Notes: generated by a model not told the origin, from the letters alone. Numbered from the stretch's first letter, positions 1-10,812 are shown. The stretch is 64,000 nt of DNA from Cardiobacterium hominis (GCF_900637305.1 NZ_LR134365.1:1542501-1606500), one strand, 5' to 3'. A program made the numbers and translations.

Positions 1-131
1 TACTTATGTTTTCCTCTGCGTAGCCAACAGATGATGAGAGAGCAAGGCGAAAGCGAAGCATACTTCAGAATCTGAAAACGTAGAGTAGTAAAGAGAGAAC
101 AGCACAACCGAAAGATAACTTGAGGTTGTAT
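1..131 (+). other. 16S-23S internal transcribed spacer (3' part)
   Basis: This is the stretch just before the 23S rRNA. No tRNA gene can be recognised in it. Its last bases (from about 118) form the left half of the stalk that flanks pre-23S rRNA. The 16S gene must lie upstream of the window. Confidence 0.7.

Positions 132-138
<7 letters not shown>
118..138 (+). other. Left arm of pre-23S processing stalk
   Basis: These 21 bases are complementary to 2981-3002 apart from one bulged G. In the transcript they would form the long helix that RNase III cuts to release 23S rRNA. Confidence 0.75.
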
Positions 139-2989
<2,851 letters not shown>

Positions 2990-3086
2990 ACAACGCTCAA
3001 GTTATTTTGAGCTGCTCAGAAGTTGAGGCGAAAAGAATTACGCGAATCTGATGCAAAGCATCAGAGGGAATTGAATGTAACCGGTT

Positions 3087-3206
3087 TTCCTGACGGCCAT
3101 AGAGCTGTGGCACCACCTGAACCCATGCCGAACTCAGAAGTGAAACGCAGCATCGCCGATGGTAGTGTGGGGCTTCCCCATGTGAGAGTAGGACACTGTC
3201 AGGTTT
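3087..3206 (+). rRNA. rrf: 5S ribosomal RNA
   Basis: Small RNA of the large ribosomal subunit, 120 nt. The core with CCATGCCGAACTCAGAAG and GGTAGTGTGGGG matches bacterial 5S rRNA almost base for base. The two ends (CCTGACGG and CTGTCAGG) pair to form helix I. It is the last gene of the rRNA operon, about 97 bases after the 23S. Confidence 0.96.
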
Positions 3207-3212
3207 TAATAC

Positions 3213-3243
3213 AAAGCCTCCGGGAAACCGGAGGCTTTTTCTT
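3213..3243 (+). terminator. rRNA operon terminator
   Basis: Rho-independent terminator directly after 5S: an AAAGCCTCCGG / CCGGAGGCTTT stem with a GAAA loop, followed by a T-rich tail. Confidence 0.9.
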
Positions 3244-3353
3244 TATACCATCTAGAGGTTTTTGTTGATTCGGCGGGGCAGGATATGCCAGAATGGCTTG
3301 GCGTCCAGGAAACGGACGCATTTAATCCATTTTTTACATGCGAGGAATGAACC

Positions 3354-3830
3354 ATGCTGAAAACCATCAAAGTCTTGCTGATGAGCGCAATCTTGGGACT
3401 GTCCACAGCTGCTTTGGCTGTAGTGGATATCAACGCGGCAAACCAGGAAGAATTACAAACATTGAAAGGTATTGGTGCCAAGAAGGCCGCAGATATCATT
3501 GCCTATCGCGAAGCGCACGGTGGTTTTAAAAACGTGGAAGAACTGCTCAATGTCAAGGGAGTAGGTAAGGCAACGTTGGAAAAACTGCGTAGTGAAATCG
3601 TAGTTGAAGGTGACAAGGGCGTGGCGGTAGAGCAAGCCAAATCCGCAGGAGTTGAAGATAAAGGCGGAGAAGCAGATAAAGCGGCAGCGACAGAGAAGGC
3701 AGGGAAGGGCAAGGCTGTGAAGGCAGTCGAAGACAAGGCCGCGACTGACGCGAAAAATACGGAAGGCAAGGGGAAAGAAAAAGTCTCCAAAGCGAAGAAG
3801 GCTACCGAGGCTGCTGACAAGGGTAATTAA
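3354..3830 (+). CDS. comEA: ComEA-like competence DNA-binding protein with basic tail
   Basis: Exported helix-hairpin-helix (HhH) DNA-binding protein of the ComEA family, 158 residues. ComEA binds incoming DNA in the periplasm during natural transformation. Residues 1-23 look like a signal peptide ending in ALA. Residues 25-83 form the HhH unit: DINAA start, then GIGAKKAADII and GVGKATLEKL. From about 85 the protein becomes a low-complexity tail rich in Lys, Ala, Glu and Asp, about 70 residues, which ordinary short ComE/ComEA proteins (about 100 residues) do not have. The start follows a GAGGAA ribosome site. It stands alone, just after the rRNA operon, as comE copies do in Neisseria. The HhH/ComEA call is firm; the role of the tail is unknown. 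Confidence 0.9.
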   Translation: MLKTIKVLLMSAILGLSTAALAVVDINAANQEELQTLKGIGAKKAADIIAYREAHGGFKNVEELLNVKGVGKATLEKLRSEIVVEGDKGVAVEQAKSAGVEDKGGEADKAAATEKAGKGKAVKAVEDKAATDAKNTEGKGKEKVSKAKKATEAADKGN

Positions 3831-3853
3831 GTCTTAGCCGTCTCGCGGAAATT

Positions 3854-3882
3854 AAAGGCCAACGAGTCGTTGGCCTTTCCTT
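3854..3882 (+). terminator. Terminator after comEA
   Basis: Perfect stem AAAGGCCAACGA / TCGTTGGCCTTT followed by CCTTTG, 23 bases after the comEA stop. Confidence 0.85.
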
Positions 3883-3971
3883 TGTATAGACATGATATAA
3901 GTCCGACGGTCGTAGATATAGCATTTATCTAAAGCGTTGTATGGTGCTGTATGGCTATAACCATCCGACTA

Positions 3972-4792
3972 GGGGCTGTTTGCAATTGGTCTAAGTACTT
4001 GAAAAAACCAAAAACGGCAGGAATAAAGGAAGTTCTGCAACAACCGTTACCCTGCCATGCCCCGAACATTACTCACTGATGAACTTTGGTCGAAGCTGCT
4101 CGCCATTTTGCTGGAATTCAACCTGTATGACAAACCCAATCTGCGTAGTACCATCGAAGCTATCCTCTACAGAATGCGCACTGGCTGCCCCTGGCGCAAT
4201 ATTCCCGCCACTTTCGGCAAGTTTCCAACGATTTACAGTTGCTTTAACCGATGCTCAAAGAAAGGAATTTTTCAGAAAATCCTCAAAAGATTATCCGCTG
4301 ATGCCGACAAGGAATGGTTGATGATGGACGGCAGTTACATCCGGGCGCATCAGCATGCAGCAGGTGCTGCGGCATGTAGCGGCGAAGATGACCACGCCAT
4401 TGGCATCAGCCGAGGCGGCACGACCAGCAAGATGCATCTGATGGTTAATGATGTCAGCGACGCGCCCGAACTGATAGCAGCTGTAGATTTGGGGGGAACG
4501 GAAGCTGTCAGCGCGGACAAGGGCTACGATTCGGACAAACTGCGCGCACAAATTGAGGAAGAAGGCAGCAAAGCCAATATTCCCTACAAACGCGACCGGG
4601 AGGAGAAGAACAAAGACATGGACTGGTATCTTTATAAAATCAGACATTTGGTTGAGAATACTTTTGCGCGCTTGAAACACTAGCGCGCTATCGCCACGCG
4701 TTATGACAAACTCAAGCGCAACTATCTTAGTACGGTTCTTTTGGGGTGCATCATGGTCTGGCTGCCGCTATGAGTGAAATGCAAACAGCCCC
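3972..4792 (+). mobile_element. IS5-family (IS427-like) insertion sequence
   Basis: An 821-bp element bounded by inverted repeats: GGGGCTGTTTGCA at the left (3972) and its complement TGCAAACAGCCCC at the right (ending 4792). Both ends are flanked by TA inside the shared context CTAG, consistent with a 2-bp TA target duplication as in IS427-type elements. It carries one transposase gene reading rightward, interrupted by a stop. It sits in the gap between comEA and the HAD phosphatase gene. Confidence 0.85.
4057..4773 (+). pseudogene. IS5-family transposase with in-frame stop
   Basis: DDE transposase of the IS5/IS427 group, 238 codons in one frame. The N-terminal DUF4096-type region (LTDELW, GCPWRNIPATFGK) and DDE-domain segments (MMDGSYIRAHQH, SADKGYDSDKLR, VENTFARLKH) are visible. 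A TAG at 4681-4683 interrupts it after 208 codons. The same frame then continues RAIATRYDKL...LGCIMVWLPL to a natural stop at 4771, the normal ending of this family. In relatives the codon at the TAG encodes an aromatic residue, so a single-base change of a Tyr codon is the simplest explanation. The truncated protein keeps the catalytic Glu region but lacks the last 29 residues, so activity is doubtful. Confidence 0.88.
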
Positions 4793-4819
4793 TAGCCCAT
4801 AGCCCATATACCTATTCTT

Positions 4820-4915
4820 TTTCTCCCGGTAGCATTTGTAGGGAATATTGGCTTTGCTGCCTTCTTCCTCAATTCGTATGCGCACTTTATCTGAGTCGTA
4901 GCCTTGTCCTATACG
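4820..4915 (-). pseudogene. Fragment of a second, inverted IS5-family transposase
   Basis: Read on the minus strand, this stretch encodes GYDSDKVR followed by IEEEGSKANIPYK, nearly identical to the matching part of the transposase at 4057-4773 (GYDSDKLR...IEEEGSKANIPYK). It has lost everything on both sides and lies in the opposite orientation only about 30 bases from the intact element's right end. It is a remnant of an older or rearranged insertion, abutting the end of the HAD phosphatase gene. Confidence 0.85.
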
Positions 4916-4927
4916 CCTCGAATTCTT

Positions 4928-5713
4928 TCAGGGAAAAAGTGCCTCCAGTACTTGCGCCAGGCCGTCTTCGGCATTACTGGCGGTGACGTGGCGTACTTGC
5001 GCCTTGATGTCGTCTGGGGCGTTGCCCATCGCCACGCTGTAGCCGGCATAGCGCAGCATGTCGAGGTCGTTGTAGTTGTCGCCGAAGGCGATGACTTCGT
5101 CTGCACTGACGCCGAGGCGGTTTTCCATGAACTGGATGGCTTGCGCCTTGGTGGCGGCGCGATTGACGATTTCGAGGTATTCGTTTTTGGAGCGGTGGAT
5201 TTCCAGCTGCGGATAAGCGGGTTTCAAGCGGTTCTCGAGCGCGAGGATGTCGGCGGCATCGCCCATAACGAGGATTTTGTGCACGGCGGTAAGCGGTGCT
5301 GCCGGTTTGGCGCTGGCGCGTAGGCCGGTGATATCGCCTTCTTGCGCCGTCCAGTAGTTGTCCGGTTCAGGGCTGTACCAGTGTGTGCCCTGGTAGTAGT
5401 TGAGCGAGAGGCGCGGCAGGGTTTCCAGCTCGGCTTCCAGCTGGCGGAAGTCGGCGTCGTCAAGCGGCACGCTGTAGAGTTCTTGCAGGTCGCCGTCCAG
5501 GATGAGGGCGCCGTTGTAGGCAATTAGCGGCTGTGCGCCGCCGATGGCGTTGGTGAATGGGGTGATGGCGAGCGGCGGCCGCGCCGAGACGAGGATGAAA
5601 GGGATGCCAAGGGAGACGACGTGGCGGGCGGCAGCAAGGGTGCGCGCGCTCATGCGGTGTTCGCGGTTGAGCAGGGTGCCGTCAATGTCGCTGAAGATGG
5701 CGCGGTAGGGCAT
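4928..5713 (-). CDS. Cof-type HAD-IIB family phosphatase
   Basis: Sugar- or cofactor-phosphate hydrolase of the haloacid dehalogenase superfamily, Cof subfamily, 261 residues (family usually 260-280). Motif I DIDGTLL is at residues 9-15 with the nucleophile and acid/base aspartates, and motif IV GDNYNDLDML lies near residue 213. The cap is the IIB type between them. Its substrate cannot be told from sequence; relatives dephosphorylate sugar phosphates, FMN or pyridoxal phosphate. The 3' end is only about 13 bases from the IS remnant, but the C-terminus is complete. The gene is 18 bases upstream of the rnd stop and read in the same direction, so the two are probably co-transcribed. Confidence 0.9.
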   Translation of the reverse strand: MPYRAIFSDIDGTLLNREHRMSARTLAAARHVVSLGIPFILVSARPPLAITPFTNAIGGAQPLIAYNGALILDGDLQELYSVPLDDADFRQLEAELETLPRLSLNYYQGTHWYSPEPDNYWTAQEGDITGLRASAKPAAPLTAVHKILVMGDAADILALENRLKPAYPQLEIHRSKNEYLEIVNRAATKAQAIQFMENRLGVSADEVIAFGDNYNDLDMLRYAGYSVAMGNAPDDIKAQVRHVTASNAEDGLAQVLEALFP

Positions 5714-5731
5714 GGGGTTCTCCTTTGGATT

Positions 5732-6790
5732 TTAGAGCAGTTTTCCGAGCGGTTCGCGGAAGAACGCGGCGCGCCAGCCGGTGAGCAGCGGGCTGGTCGG
5801 GTCAGGTTTGGCGACGTAATTTTTAAGGACGCGGGTGGGGGCGAGCATGTCGGGATGGATGTTGAGCGCGGCGGCGGTGTCTGCGATATAAGCGCAGAGT
5901 TGTTCGTAGTGTTGGCGCTTGGCGGGCGAGAGACGCGGGCTGGCTGGTGGCGCGGGGGGCGGGGTATTGTCGCTGAAGCGCTGCGCGAGGTAGGGCAGTT
6001 CTTGCCAGAGCAGATGGTCTGGCGCGAGGTATTCGGCGAGGTTTTCCGGGACAGACGGGCGTTTTTGCGCGATAGTGATGATTTGCCGGTCGCTCAGGAT
6101 GGCGCGGCGCGGCAGGTCGTGCGCGGCGGCGAGGCGCTCGCGCGCTTCCACGAGGATTTGTGCGACGGGTTTGTCGTCGTGGCGCAGTTGTGGTGCGCCT
6201 TGCAGGCGGTACCAGTGCCAGGCGTCGCGCGTTTGTTGTTGACGGGCAAGTTGTGTCGCGCTTTCTTCCGCCCACCAGGCGAGGCGGCCGAGGCGTTGCA
6301 GGTCGGCAACGAGCAGCGGGTAGAGGCGGGCGAGCAGGCCGACGTCATCGGCGGCGTAGTCCAGTTGTGCCGCATTGAGCGGGCGGGCGAGCCAGTCGCT
6401 GCGGGTTTGGCTTTTGTCTGGAGCGATGCCGAGGTAGTGCTCAACCAGCGCGGCGTAGCTGACGGCAAGGTGGGGCGAGCAGAGGGCGAAGCCGGTTTGT
6501 GTGTCGCGGATGGTGGCGGGCAGGGCGTCGCCGCAGAGTTGCATCAATTCGAGGTCTTGCGCGGCGGCGTGCATGACGAGCGGCGCGGGGTGGTGCAGGA
6601 TGGGCGCCCAGGGGATATCGCCTTCCAGCGGGTCGTAGAGTTGCGCGGTGCCGCCCGGTTGGCAGGTTTGTACCAGGGCGAGTTTGGGAATGTAGCTGCG
6701 TTCGCGCACAAATTCGCTGTCGTAGCAGAGGATGCGCGCGGGGTCGTAAGTGGTGTTTGTCGTGGCGTATTGCCAGGGGGTATGGATCAT
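5732..6790 (-). CDS. rnd: Ribonuclease D
   Basis: 3'-to-5' exoribonuclease that trims tRNA precursors, 352 residues. The DEDD-type exonuclease domain occupies the first 180 residues: DSEF gives the first acidic pair, AAAQDLELM the second Asp region, and LDYAADDV the YxxxD motif. HRDC-like helical domains follow (for example LSPAKRQHYEQL). The start used here gives MIHTPW. A longer open frame reaches 6937 but would add 49 unconserved residues across the rpsF promoter, so I reject it. The gene is divergent from rpsF. Confidence 0.9.
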   Translation of the reverse strand: MIHTPWQYATTNTTYDPARILCYDSEFVRERSYIPKLALVQTCQPGGTAQLYDPLEGDIPWAPILHHPAPLVMHAAAQDLELMQLCGDALPATIRDTQTGFALCSPHLAVSYAALVEHYLGIAPDKSQTRSDWLARPLNAAQLDYAADDVGLLARLYPLLVADLQRLGRLAWWAEESATQLARQQQTRDAWHWYRLQGAPQLRHDDKPVAQILVEARERLAAAHDLPRRAILSDRQIITIAQKRPSVPENLAEYLAPDHLLWQELPYLAQRFSDNTPPPAPPASPRLSPAKRQHYEQLCAYIADTAAALNIHPDMLAPTRVLKNYVAKPDPTSPLLTGWRAAFFREPLGKLL

Positions 6791-6847
6791 CGCGGTAAGG
6801 AGTGGTTTTTGCGGCAAGGTAGCATGTTTTTTGCTGCGGGCGATAGT

Positions 6848-6875
6848 TTGTTTTGACGGCTTTTTTCCGTATAAT
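6848..6875 (+). promoter_or_regulatory. Probable sigma-70 promoter of the rpsF operon
   Basis: A perfect -10 box TATAAT at 6870-6875 with TTGTTT at 6848-6853 as -35 (16-bp spacer). It is followed directly by a GC-rich GCGCGCCC discriminator, a feature of promoters subject to stringent (ppGpp/DksA) control. Confidence 0.65.
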
Positions 6876-6887
6876 GCGCGCCCTTGC

Positions 6888-6931
6888 CGGTTCGCCGGCA
6901 TTTCCTTGCCGCCGCACCGGCGGCTTTGTTT
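6888..6931 (+). promoter_or_regulatory. Two leader hairpins before rpsF
   Basis: The rpsF leader contains a perfect 5-bp stem capped by TTCG (GCCGG-TTCG-CCGGC) and then a 6-bp stem GCCGCC / GGCGGC followed by TTTGTTT. In many bacteria the rpsF leader binds the S6:S18 complex for autoregulation. Whether these hairpins contain that motif is inference; the second could also act as a weak attenuator. Confidence 0.45.
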
Positions 6932-6948
6932 ATCCATAAGGAATCTTT

Positions 6949-7281
6949 ATGAGACATTATGAAATCGTGTTTCTGGTTCACCCGGACCAGAGCGAACAGG
7001 TCAATGCGATGAGCGAGCGTTATCGCGGCATCGTTGAGGCTGCCAAAGGCAAAGTGCACCGCTTCGAGGATTGGGGCCGCCGCGTGCTGGCGTATCCGAT
7101 CAACAAGCTGGTCAAGGCGCACTATGTCATGATGAATATTGAGTGCGACGCCGCCACTCTGGCCGAGCTGGAAAACAACTTCCGTTTTAACGACGCCATT
7201 CTGCGTCACCTCACCATCCGTCGCGATGAAGCCGTCACCGAGGCTTCGCCGATGGCCGACAGCAAGAAGAAGGAGGGCTAA
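6949..7281 (+). CDS. rpsF: Small-subunit ribosomal protein bS6
   Basis: Ribosomal protein S6, 110 residues, which binds 16S rRNA together with S18. [18 protein letters not shown] and the block [21 protein letters not shown] are typical of the family. It has a short charged tail (DSKKKEG). An AAGGAA ribosome site lies upstream. It is first in the operon rpsF-rpsR-rplI; only 3 bases separate it from rpsR, so there is no priB as in Neisseria or E. coli. Confidence 0.97.
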   Translation: MRHYEIVFLVHPDQSEQVNAMSERYRGIVEAAKGKVHRFEDWGRRVLAYPINKLVKAHYVMMNIECDAATLAELENNFRFNDAILRHLTIRRDEAVTEASPMADSKKKEG

Positions 7282-7284
7282 GTT

Positions 7285-7497
7285 ATGGCACGTCGCAGAT
7301 CCTGCCGTTTCACCGCCGAAGGCGTGAAAGAAATTGATTATAAAGACCTCGAAACTCTGAAAGCGTTCCTGACTGAGACCGGCAAAATCGTGCCGGCACG
7401 TATCACCGGTACCAACGCCTTCTATCAGCGCCAGCTGGCTACCGCCATCAAGCGCGCGCGTTTCTTGGCGCTCCTGCCTTACTCTGATCAGCACTAA
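7285..7497 (+). CDS. rpsR: Small-subunit ribosomal protein bS18
   Basis: Ribosomal protein S18, 70 residues (family about 75). It has the basic N-terminus, [26 protein letters not shown], and the conserved [19 protein letters not shown]. It pairs with S6 on the small subunit. A GGAGG site lies inside the end of rpsF, so translation is probably coupled. Confidence 0.97.
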   Translation: MARRRSCRFTAEGVKEIDYKDLETLKAFLTETGKIVPARITGTNAFYQRQLATAIKRARFLALLPYSDQH

Positions 7498-7506
7498 GGG
7501 GGATAC

Positions 7507-7956
7507 ATGAACGTTATTCTGTTGGAAAAAGTAGCCGGTCTGGGCGAACTGGGTGACCGCGTTGAAGTCAAAGCCGGTTATGCCCGCAACTTCCTCATCC
7601 CGCAGGGCAAGGCAACCGAAGCGACCAAAGCCAATATTGAACGCTTTGAGGCGCGTCGTGCCGAGCTGGAACGTCAGCAAGCCGAAAAACTGGCTGATGC
7701 CGAGCGTCGTGCCGCAGCCCTTGCTGGCAAGGTGCTGACCATCCTCGCCAAAGCGGGCGATGAAGGCAAACTGTTTGGCTCTGTCGGTACGCAAGACATC
7801 GCCAATGCCGCCGTGCAGCAAGGTCTGCAACTGGCGCGCAGCGAAGTGCTGATGCCGCATGGCACCATCCGCGAGATTGGTGAATACACCATCGCGCTGC
7901 ACCTCTTTGCCGGTATCAGCACCGAAGTGCTGGTGCGTGTCGTCGCAGGCGAATAA
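7507..7956 (+). CDS. rplI: Large-subunit ribosomal protein bL9
   Basis: Ribosomal protein L9, 149 residues, binding 23S rRNA. The N-terminal domain MNVILLEKVAGLGELGDRVEVKAGYARNFL, the connecting helix and the C-terminal domain (KLFGSVGTQDIANA) are all present. It is last in the rpsF operon, preceded by AAGGGGG, and followed by a clear terminator. Confidence 0.97.
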   Translation: MNVILLEKVAGLGELGDRVEVKAGYARNFLIPQGKATEATKANIERFEARRAELERQQAEKLADAERRAAALAGKVLTILAKAGDEGKLFGSVGTQDIANAAVQQGLQLARSEVLMPHGTIREIGEYTIALHLFAGISTEVLVRVVAGE

Positions 7957-7983
7957 GCGCAAGCCTTGACGCCAAAGGGCGCC

Positions 7984-8019
7984 AAAGCCGGAGGGTGGCA
8001 ACACCTTCCGGCTTTTTTT
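7984..8019 (+). terminator. Terminator of the rpsF operon
   Basis: Stem AAAGCCGGA.G / C.TTCCGGCTTT with a T tract, just after rplI. It may also serve the convergent gene at 8029-8616. Confidence 0.85.
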
Positions 8020-8028
8020 ATGCGCGGC

Positions 8029-8616
8029 TTAGGGGATCAGGCCAATGGCGGCAAAACAGGCGCGGTAACTTTCCGCTTTTTTCGCCAGCGCCAGCGGATA
8101 GGCGCGCGATGAAGAAGGCAGGCGGTAGAGTTGCAGCGTGCGTTGCCCCAAGACTGCACGGCCGGGTTTGCCGATGGCAGGCGCGATGGTATCTGGCGGC
8201 AGCAGCGTGAGCAGGGTGCGGGTCGCCAGCTCGCCGGTGGTGAGAATGGCATGACAGCGCGGCAGACGGGCGAGAAGTGCGGCGAGCTCAAGCGGTTCAA
8301 GGATTTGCAGCGATTTGTCGGCGGCGTTGCCTTGCAGACGGCGGATGCGGTGCGCGGTGTCGCTGATGGCGATGCCTTTGTCGCCGAGGAAATCGCGGAT
8401 GGCTGCTTCGCGGAAGCCTTTGCCGTCGGCGCTGACGAAATGTTCGCGGTCGTTGAAGAAAACGAGGCCGAAGATGCGCCACATGTCGTTTTGGATGTTC
8501 GGGTAGTAAAAATCCATTTTCCAGCGCTCGCGCGGCGGCGGGAAGCTGCCAAGCATGAGCAGGCGTGCGTTTTGCGGAGCGAAGGGCGGTAGCGGGTGGG
8601 TTTCGGTGTCGCTCAT
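8029..8616 (-). CDS. Uracil-DNA glycosylase superfamily protein
   Basis: Base-excision repair-type glycosylase, 195 residues. LMLGSFPP near residue 20 followed by FYYPNIQNDMWRIFG is the signature of the hypoxanthine-DNA glycosylase-like (family 6) and Mug-related branch. ILTTGELATRTLL is in the position of the second conserved loop. By family it would remove deaminated bases such as hypoxanthine or uracil. The substrate is inferred. It converges on the rpsF operon and shares the bidirectional terminator region. Confidence 0.75.
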   Translation of the reverse strand: MSDTETHPLPPFAPQNARLLMLGSFPPPRERWKMDFYYPNIQNDMWRIFGLVFFNDREHFVSADGKGFREAAIRDFLGDKGIAISDTAHRIRRLQGNAADKSLQILEPLELAALLARLPRCHAILTTGELATRTLLTLLPPDTIAPAIGKPGRAVLGQRTLQLYRLPSSSRAYPLALAKKAESYRACFAAIGLIP

Positions 8617-8629
8617 GGTTTTTTTATGG

Positions 8630-8656
8630 AAAACGGCTGCCGGGGCAGCCGTTTTT
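8630..8656 (-). terminator. Terminator after the lipoprotein gene
   Basis: Stem AAAACGGCTGCC / GGCAGCCGTTTT between the stop of the lipoprotein gene (8666) and the next gene downstream on the minus strand. Confidence 0.75.
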
Positions 8657-8665
8657 GTGTCTTGT

Positions 8666-9103
8666 TTATTTGCGGATGCTCCAGCCGTTTTGTGTGTTCA
8701 GCAGGCGGGTTTTGCCGTCTGCCGAGGCGTAGCCGCCTTTGACGCTGTCGAGGATGAGGCTTTCCGCATGGTCGGCGCCAAAGAGTTCTGCCTGGCTTTT
8801 GTCCGCAGCGAGGATGATGTAGAGGGCAAGGGTGGCGTTTGCCGGGTCTTGCAGGCGGATGTCGGCGACGTCAAAGGGCTGGATGCAGGCGTGGCGGAGT
8901 TTTGACCAACTTTGTCCGGCAGCGGGCAGGCAGCCGTGCGTGTCTTTGTCGCCGCCAAGTGCGGCTGGTGCGGCCGACGGGTCTTCGTCCAGATTCATTT
9001 GCGGTGGCGGCGGTGCGGGGTTGGCAGGCGGTTGGCGTTTGTGGCTGGTGGCGCAGGCGGTAAGCAGGGCGGCGGCGAGGAGCGGGAGCAGGAGGTTTTT
9101 CAT
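8666..9103 (-). CDS. Hypothetical lipoprotein
   Basis: Predicted outer- or inner-membrane lipoprotein, 145 residues. It has a short hydrophobic leader and a lipobox LTAC at residues 14-17. A Pro-rich linker follows, then a compact domain with GCLPAAGQSWSKL and HACIQPF: two Cys and a Trp in an arrangement I have seen in small secreted proteins of Neisseria-like bacteria. No function can be assigned. It is transcribed on its own or with the aminotransferase upstream, though a hairpin at 9127 lies between them. Confidence 0.75.
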   Translation of the reverse strand: MKNLLLPLLAAALLTACATSHKRQPPANPAPPPPQMNLDEDPSAAPAALGGDKDTHGCLPAAGQSWSKLRHACIQPFDVADIRLQDPANATLALYIILAADKSQAELFGADHAESLILDSVKGGYASADGKTRLLNTQNGWSIRK

Positions 9104-9126
9104 GGTGCGCGTGTGGGGTCAAATGC

Positions 9127-9149
9127 AAAGCCACCTTGCGGTGGCTTTG
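9127..9149 (-). terminator. Terminator after the aminotransferase gene
   Basis: Stem AAAGCCACC / GGTGGCTTT between the aminotransferase stop (9159) and the lipoprotein start. Confidence 0.7.
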
Positions 9150-9158
9150 TGCGGTTTT

Positions 9159-10340
9159 TCAGAGGACGGCTTTGACGGCGTCGGCGAGGCGCTGTACGTC
9201 GTTTTCGCTTTTCATGCCGGCGATGTTGATGCGGCCTTCGCCGACCATGTACACCGCGTAGTCGTTGCGCAGGCGCTCAACGCGCTCTTTGCCGAGCGGC
9301 AGCAGGGTGAACATGCCGCGGTGCGAGTCGGTGATGAAGTTCCAGTTGCCGCCGTGGCGGTTGAGGGCGTCGGCCAGTTGCTGGCGGCGCAGGCGGATGT
9401 AGGCGCTGACTTCGTCCAGTTCTTTGACCCAGTCGGCGTAGAGGGCGCTGTCGCCGAGGATTTCGGCAACGCAGGCGGCGCCGTGGTCTGGCGGCATGGA
9501 GACCATCGCGCGGCTGGCGACGGCGAGGTGGCTGCGCAGGGCATCGGCGGTGCGTGCGTCTTTGGCGATGGTGAGGACGATGCCGACGCGCTCGCGGTAG
9601 AGGCCGAAATTTTTGGAGCAGGAGGCAGCAATAAACAGGGTTTCGAGGCTGCCTGCCAGTTTGCGCACGCCGTAGGCGTCTTTGTCCAGGCCTTCGCCGA
9701 AACCGAGGTAGGCGAGGTCAACGACCGGCAGGAAGCCGCGGCGGGCGGCGATTTCCGCGACTTTGTCCCAGTCGGCCGGGGTGAGGTCGGCACCGCTCGG
9801 ATTGTGGCAGCAGCCGTGCAGGAGGACGATGTCATCCGGCCCCATGTTTTCCAGCGCGGCGAAGAAGGCGGCGGTATTGACGATGCTTTTTTCGCGGTCG
9901 TAATAGGGATAGCTGTTCACGCCGAAGCCGCAGGCGCCGAAGATGGCGTGGTGGTTGCCCCAGGTGGGGTCGGGCGTCCAGAAGCGTTTGCCGGGAGCGA
10001 TGGTACGCAGCACTTCGGCGACGATACGCAGTGCGCCGGTGCCGGCAACGGCCTGGTTGGCACGGGTGCGGTTGGCGTCGTGTTTGTCGCCGAGGATGAG
10101 CGCGGTCATGTGCTGGTTGAAGGCTTCCAGGCCATTGACACCGACGTATTTTTTGGTGGTTTGCCGCTGCCAGATGCGCTGTTCGGCGGCCTTGACGGCG
10201 CGCATTACCGGGGTTTCGCCCGTGGTGTCCTGGAAGATGCCAACGCCAACGTCTATTTTTTCAGGGCGCGGGTCGTCGCGGCAGAGTTGGGAGAGCTTGA
10301 GGATCGGGTCGTCTGGCAGTTTTTCGACGGTTTCAAACAT
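9159..10340 (-). CDS. tyrB: Aromatic amino acid / aspartate aminotransferase
   Basis: PLP-dependent class I aminotransferase, 393 residues, moving amino groups between aspartate or aromatic amino acids and 2-oxoglutarate. Family marks: DVGVGIFQD near residue 30, the DPTWGNHHAIF block, HGCCHNPSGADL, and SCSKNFGLYRERVG with the PLP lysine near residue 245. Sequence alone does not cleanly separate tyrB from aspC. It overlaps the upstream RDD gene by 8 bases, so the two form an operon. Confidence 0.9.
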   Translation of the reverse strand: MFETVEKLPDDPILKLSQLCRDDPRPEKIDVGVGIFQDTTGETPVMRAVKAAEQRIWQRQTTKKYVGVNGLEAFNQHMTALILGDKHDANRTRANQAVAGTGALRIVAEVLRTIAPGKRFWTPDPTWGNHHAIFGACGFGVNSYPYYDREKSIVNTAAFFAALENMGPDDIVLLHGCCHNPSGADLTPADWDKVAEIAARRGFLPVVDLAYLGFGEGLDKDAYGVRKLAGSLETLFIAASCSKNFGLYRERVGIVLTIAKDARTADALRSHLAVASRAMVSMPPDHGAACVAEILGDSALYADWVKELDEVSAYIRLRRQQLADALNRHGGNWNFITDSHRGMFTLLPLGKERVERLRNDYAVYMVGEGRINIAGMKSENDVQRLADAVKAVL

Positions 10341-10812
10341 GGTTTTTCCTTTTTTTCTTGGGGGATGGGTAGGGGTTGCCCGGCAGCAGGTAGAGTCGCG
10401 TGCGGGAGAGGCGGTCGTAGAGGGTGCGGCCGTCTTTGTCCAGGGCGCGCCACCATAGCCCGATTCCGGCCGGGGCGCAAGTAATCAGGGCGCAGAACCA
10501 GCGCAACAGCGCGCGTTTGCCGCCGATGGGGTAGCCGTTTTCGTCGGCAACGGCCAGCCGCCAGGCGCGCATGCCGAGCGTCTGCCCCTGTTTGCTCCAG
10601 AAATAGACGTAAAAGGCGATCCACACCGCGAGCAGCGCCGCTTGCAGGGCATAATGCAGCGCGCCACCGGTGATGCGCTCGCCCTTGCTGAAGATGATGA
10701 AGATGAAACCGACGCCTATCCAGCAGGCGGCAAGGAGGAAGCTGTCATACAGCATCGCCGCCAACTGGCGGAGCAGCGGGGCAGGGCGGGCGTTTTCGAT
10801 GATGTGGGGCAT
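10333..10812 (-). CDS. RDD family membrane protein
   Basis: Inner-membrane protein of the RDD family, 159 residues. The family's RxxAMLYDSFLL pattern is at residues 15-27. There are at least two clear transmembrane segments (about 22-42 and 58-74), followed by GQTLGMRAWRLAV. RDD proteins are proposed to be transporters or exchangers, but the role is generally unclear. It has a strongly basic C-terminus. The gene overlaps the aminotransferase start by 8 bases. Confidence 0.88.
   Translation of the reverse strand: MPHIIENARPAPLLRQLAAMLYDSFLLAACWIGVGFIFIIFSKGERITGGALHYALQAALLAVWIAFYVYFWSKQGQTLGMRAWRLAVADENGYPIGGKRALLRWFCALITCAPAGIGLWWRALDKDGRTLYDRLSRTRLYLLPGNPYPSPKKKRKNHV

Noticed and set aside
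5621-6856. 411-codon open frame opposite rnd
   Set aside because: Antisense to ribonuclease D, low-complexity; no ribosome site or family motif.
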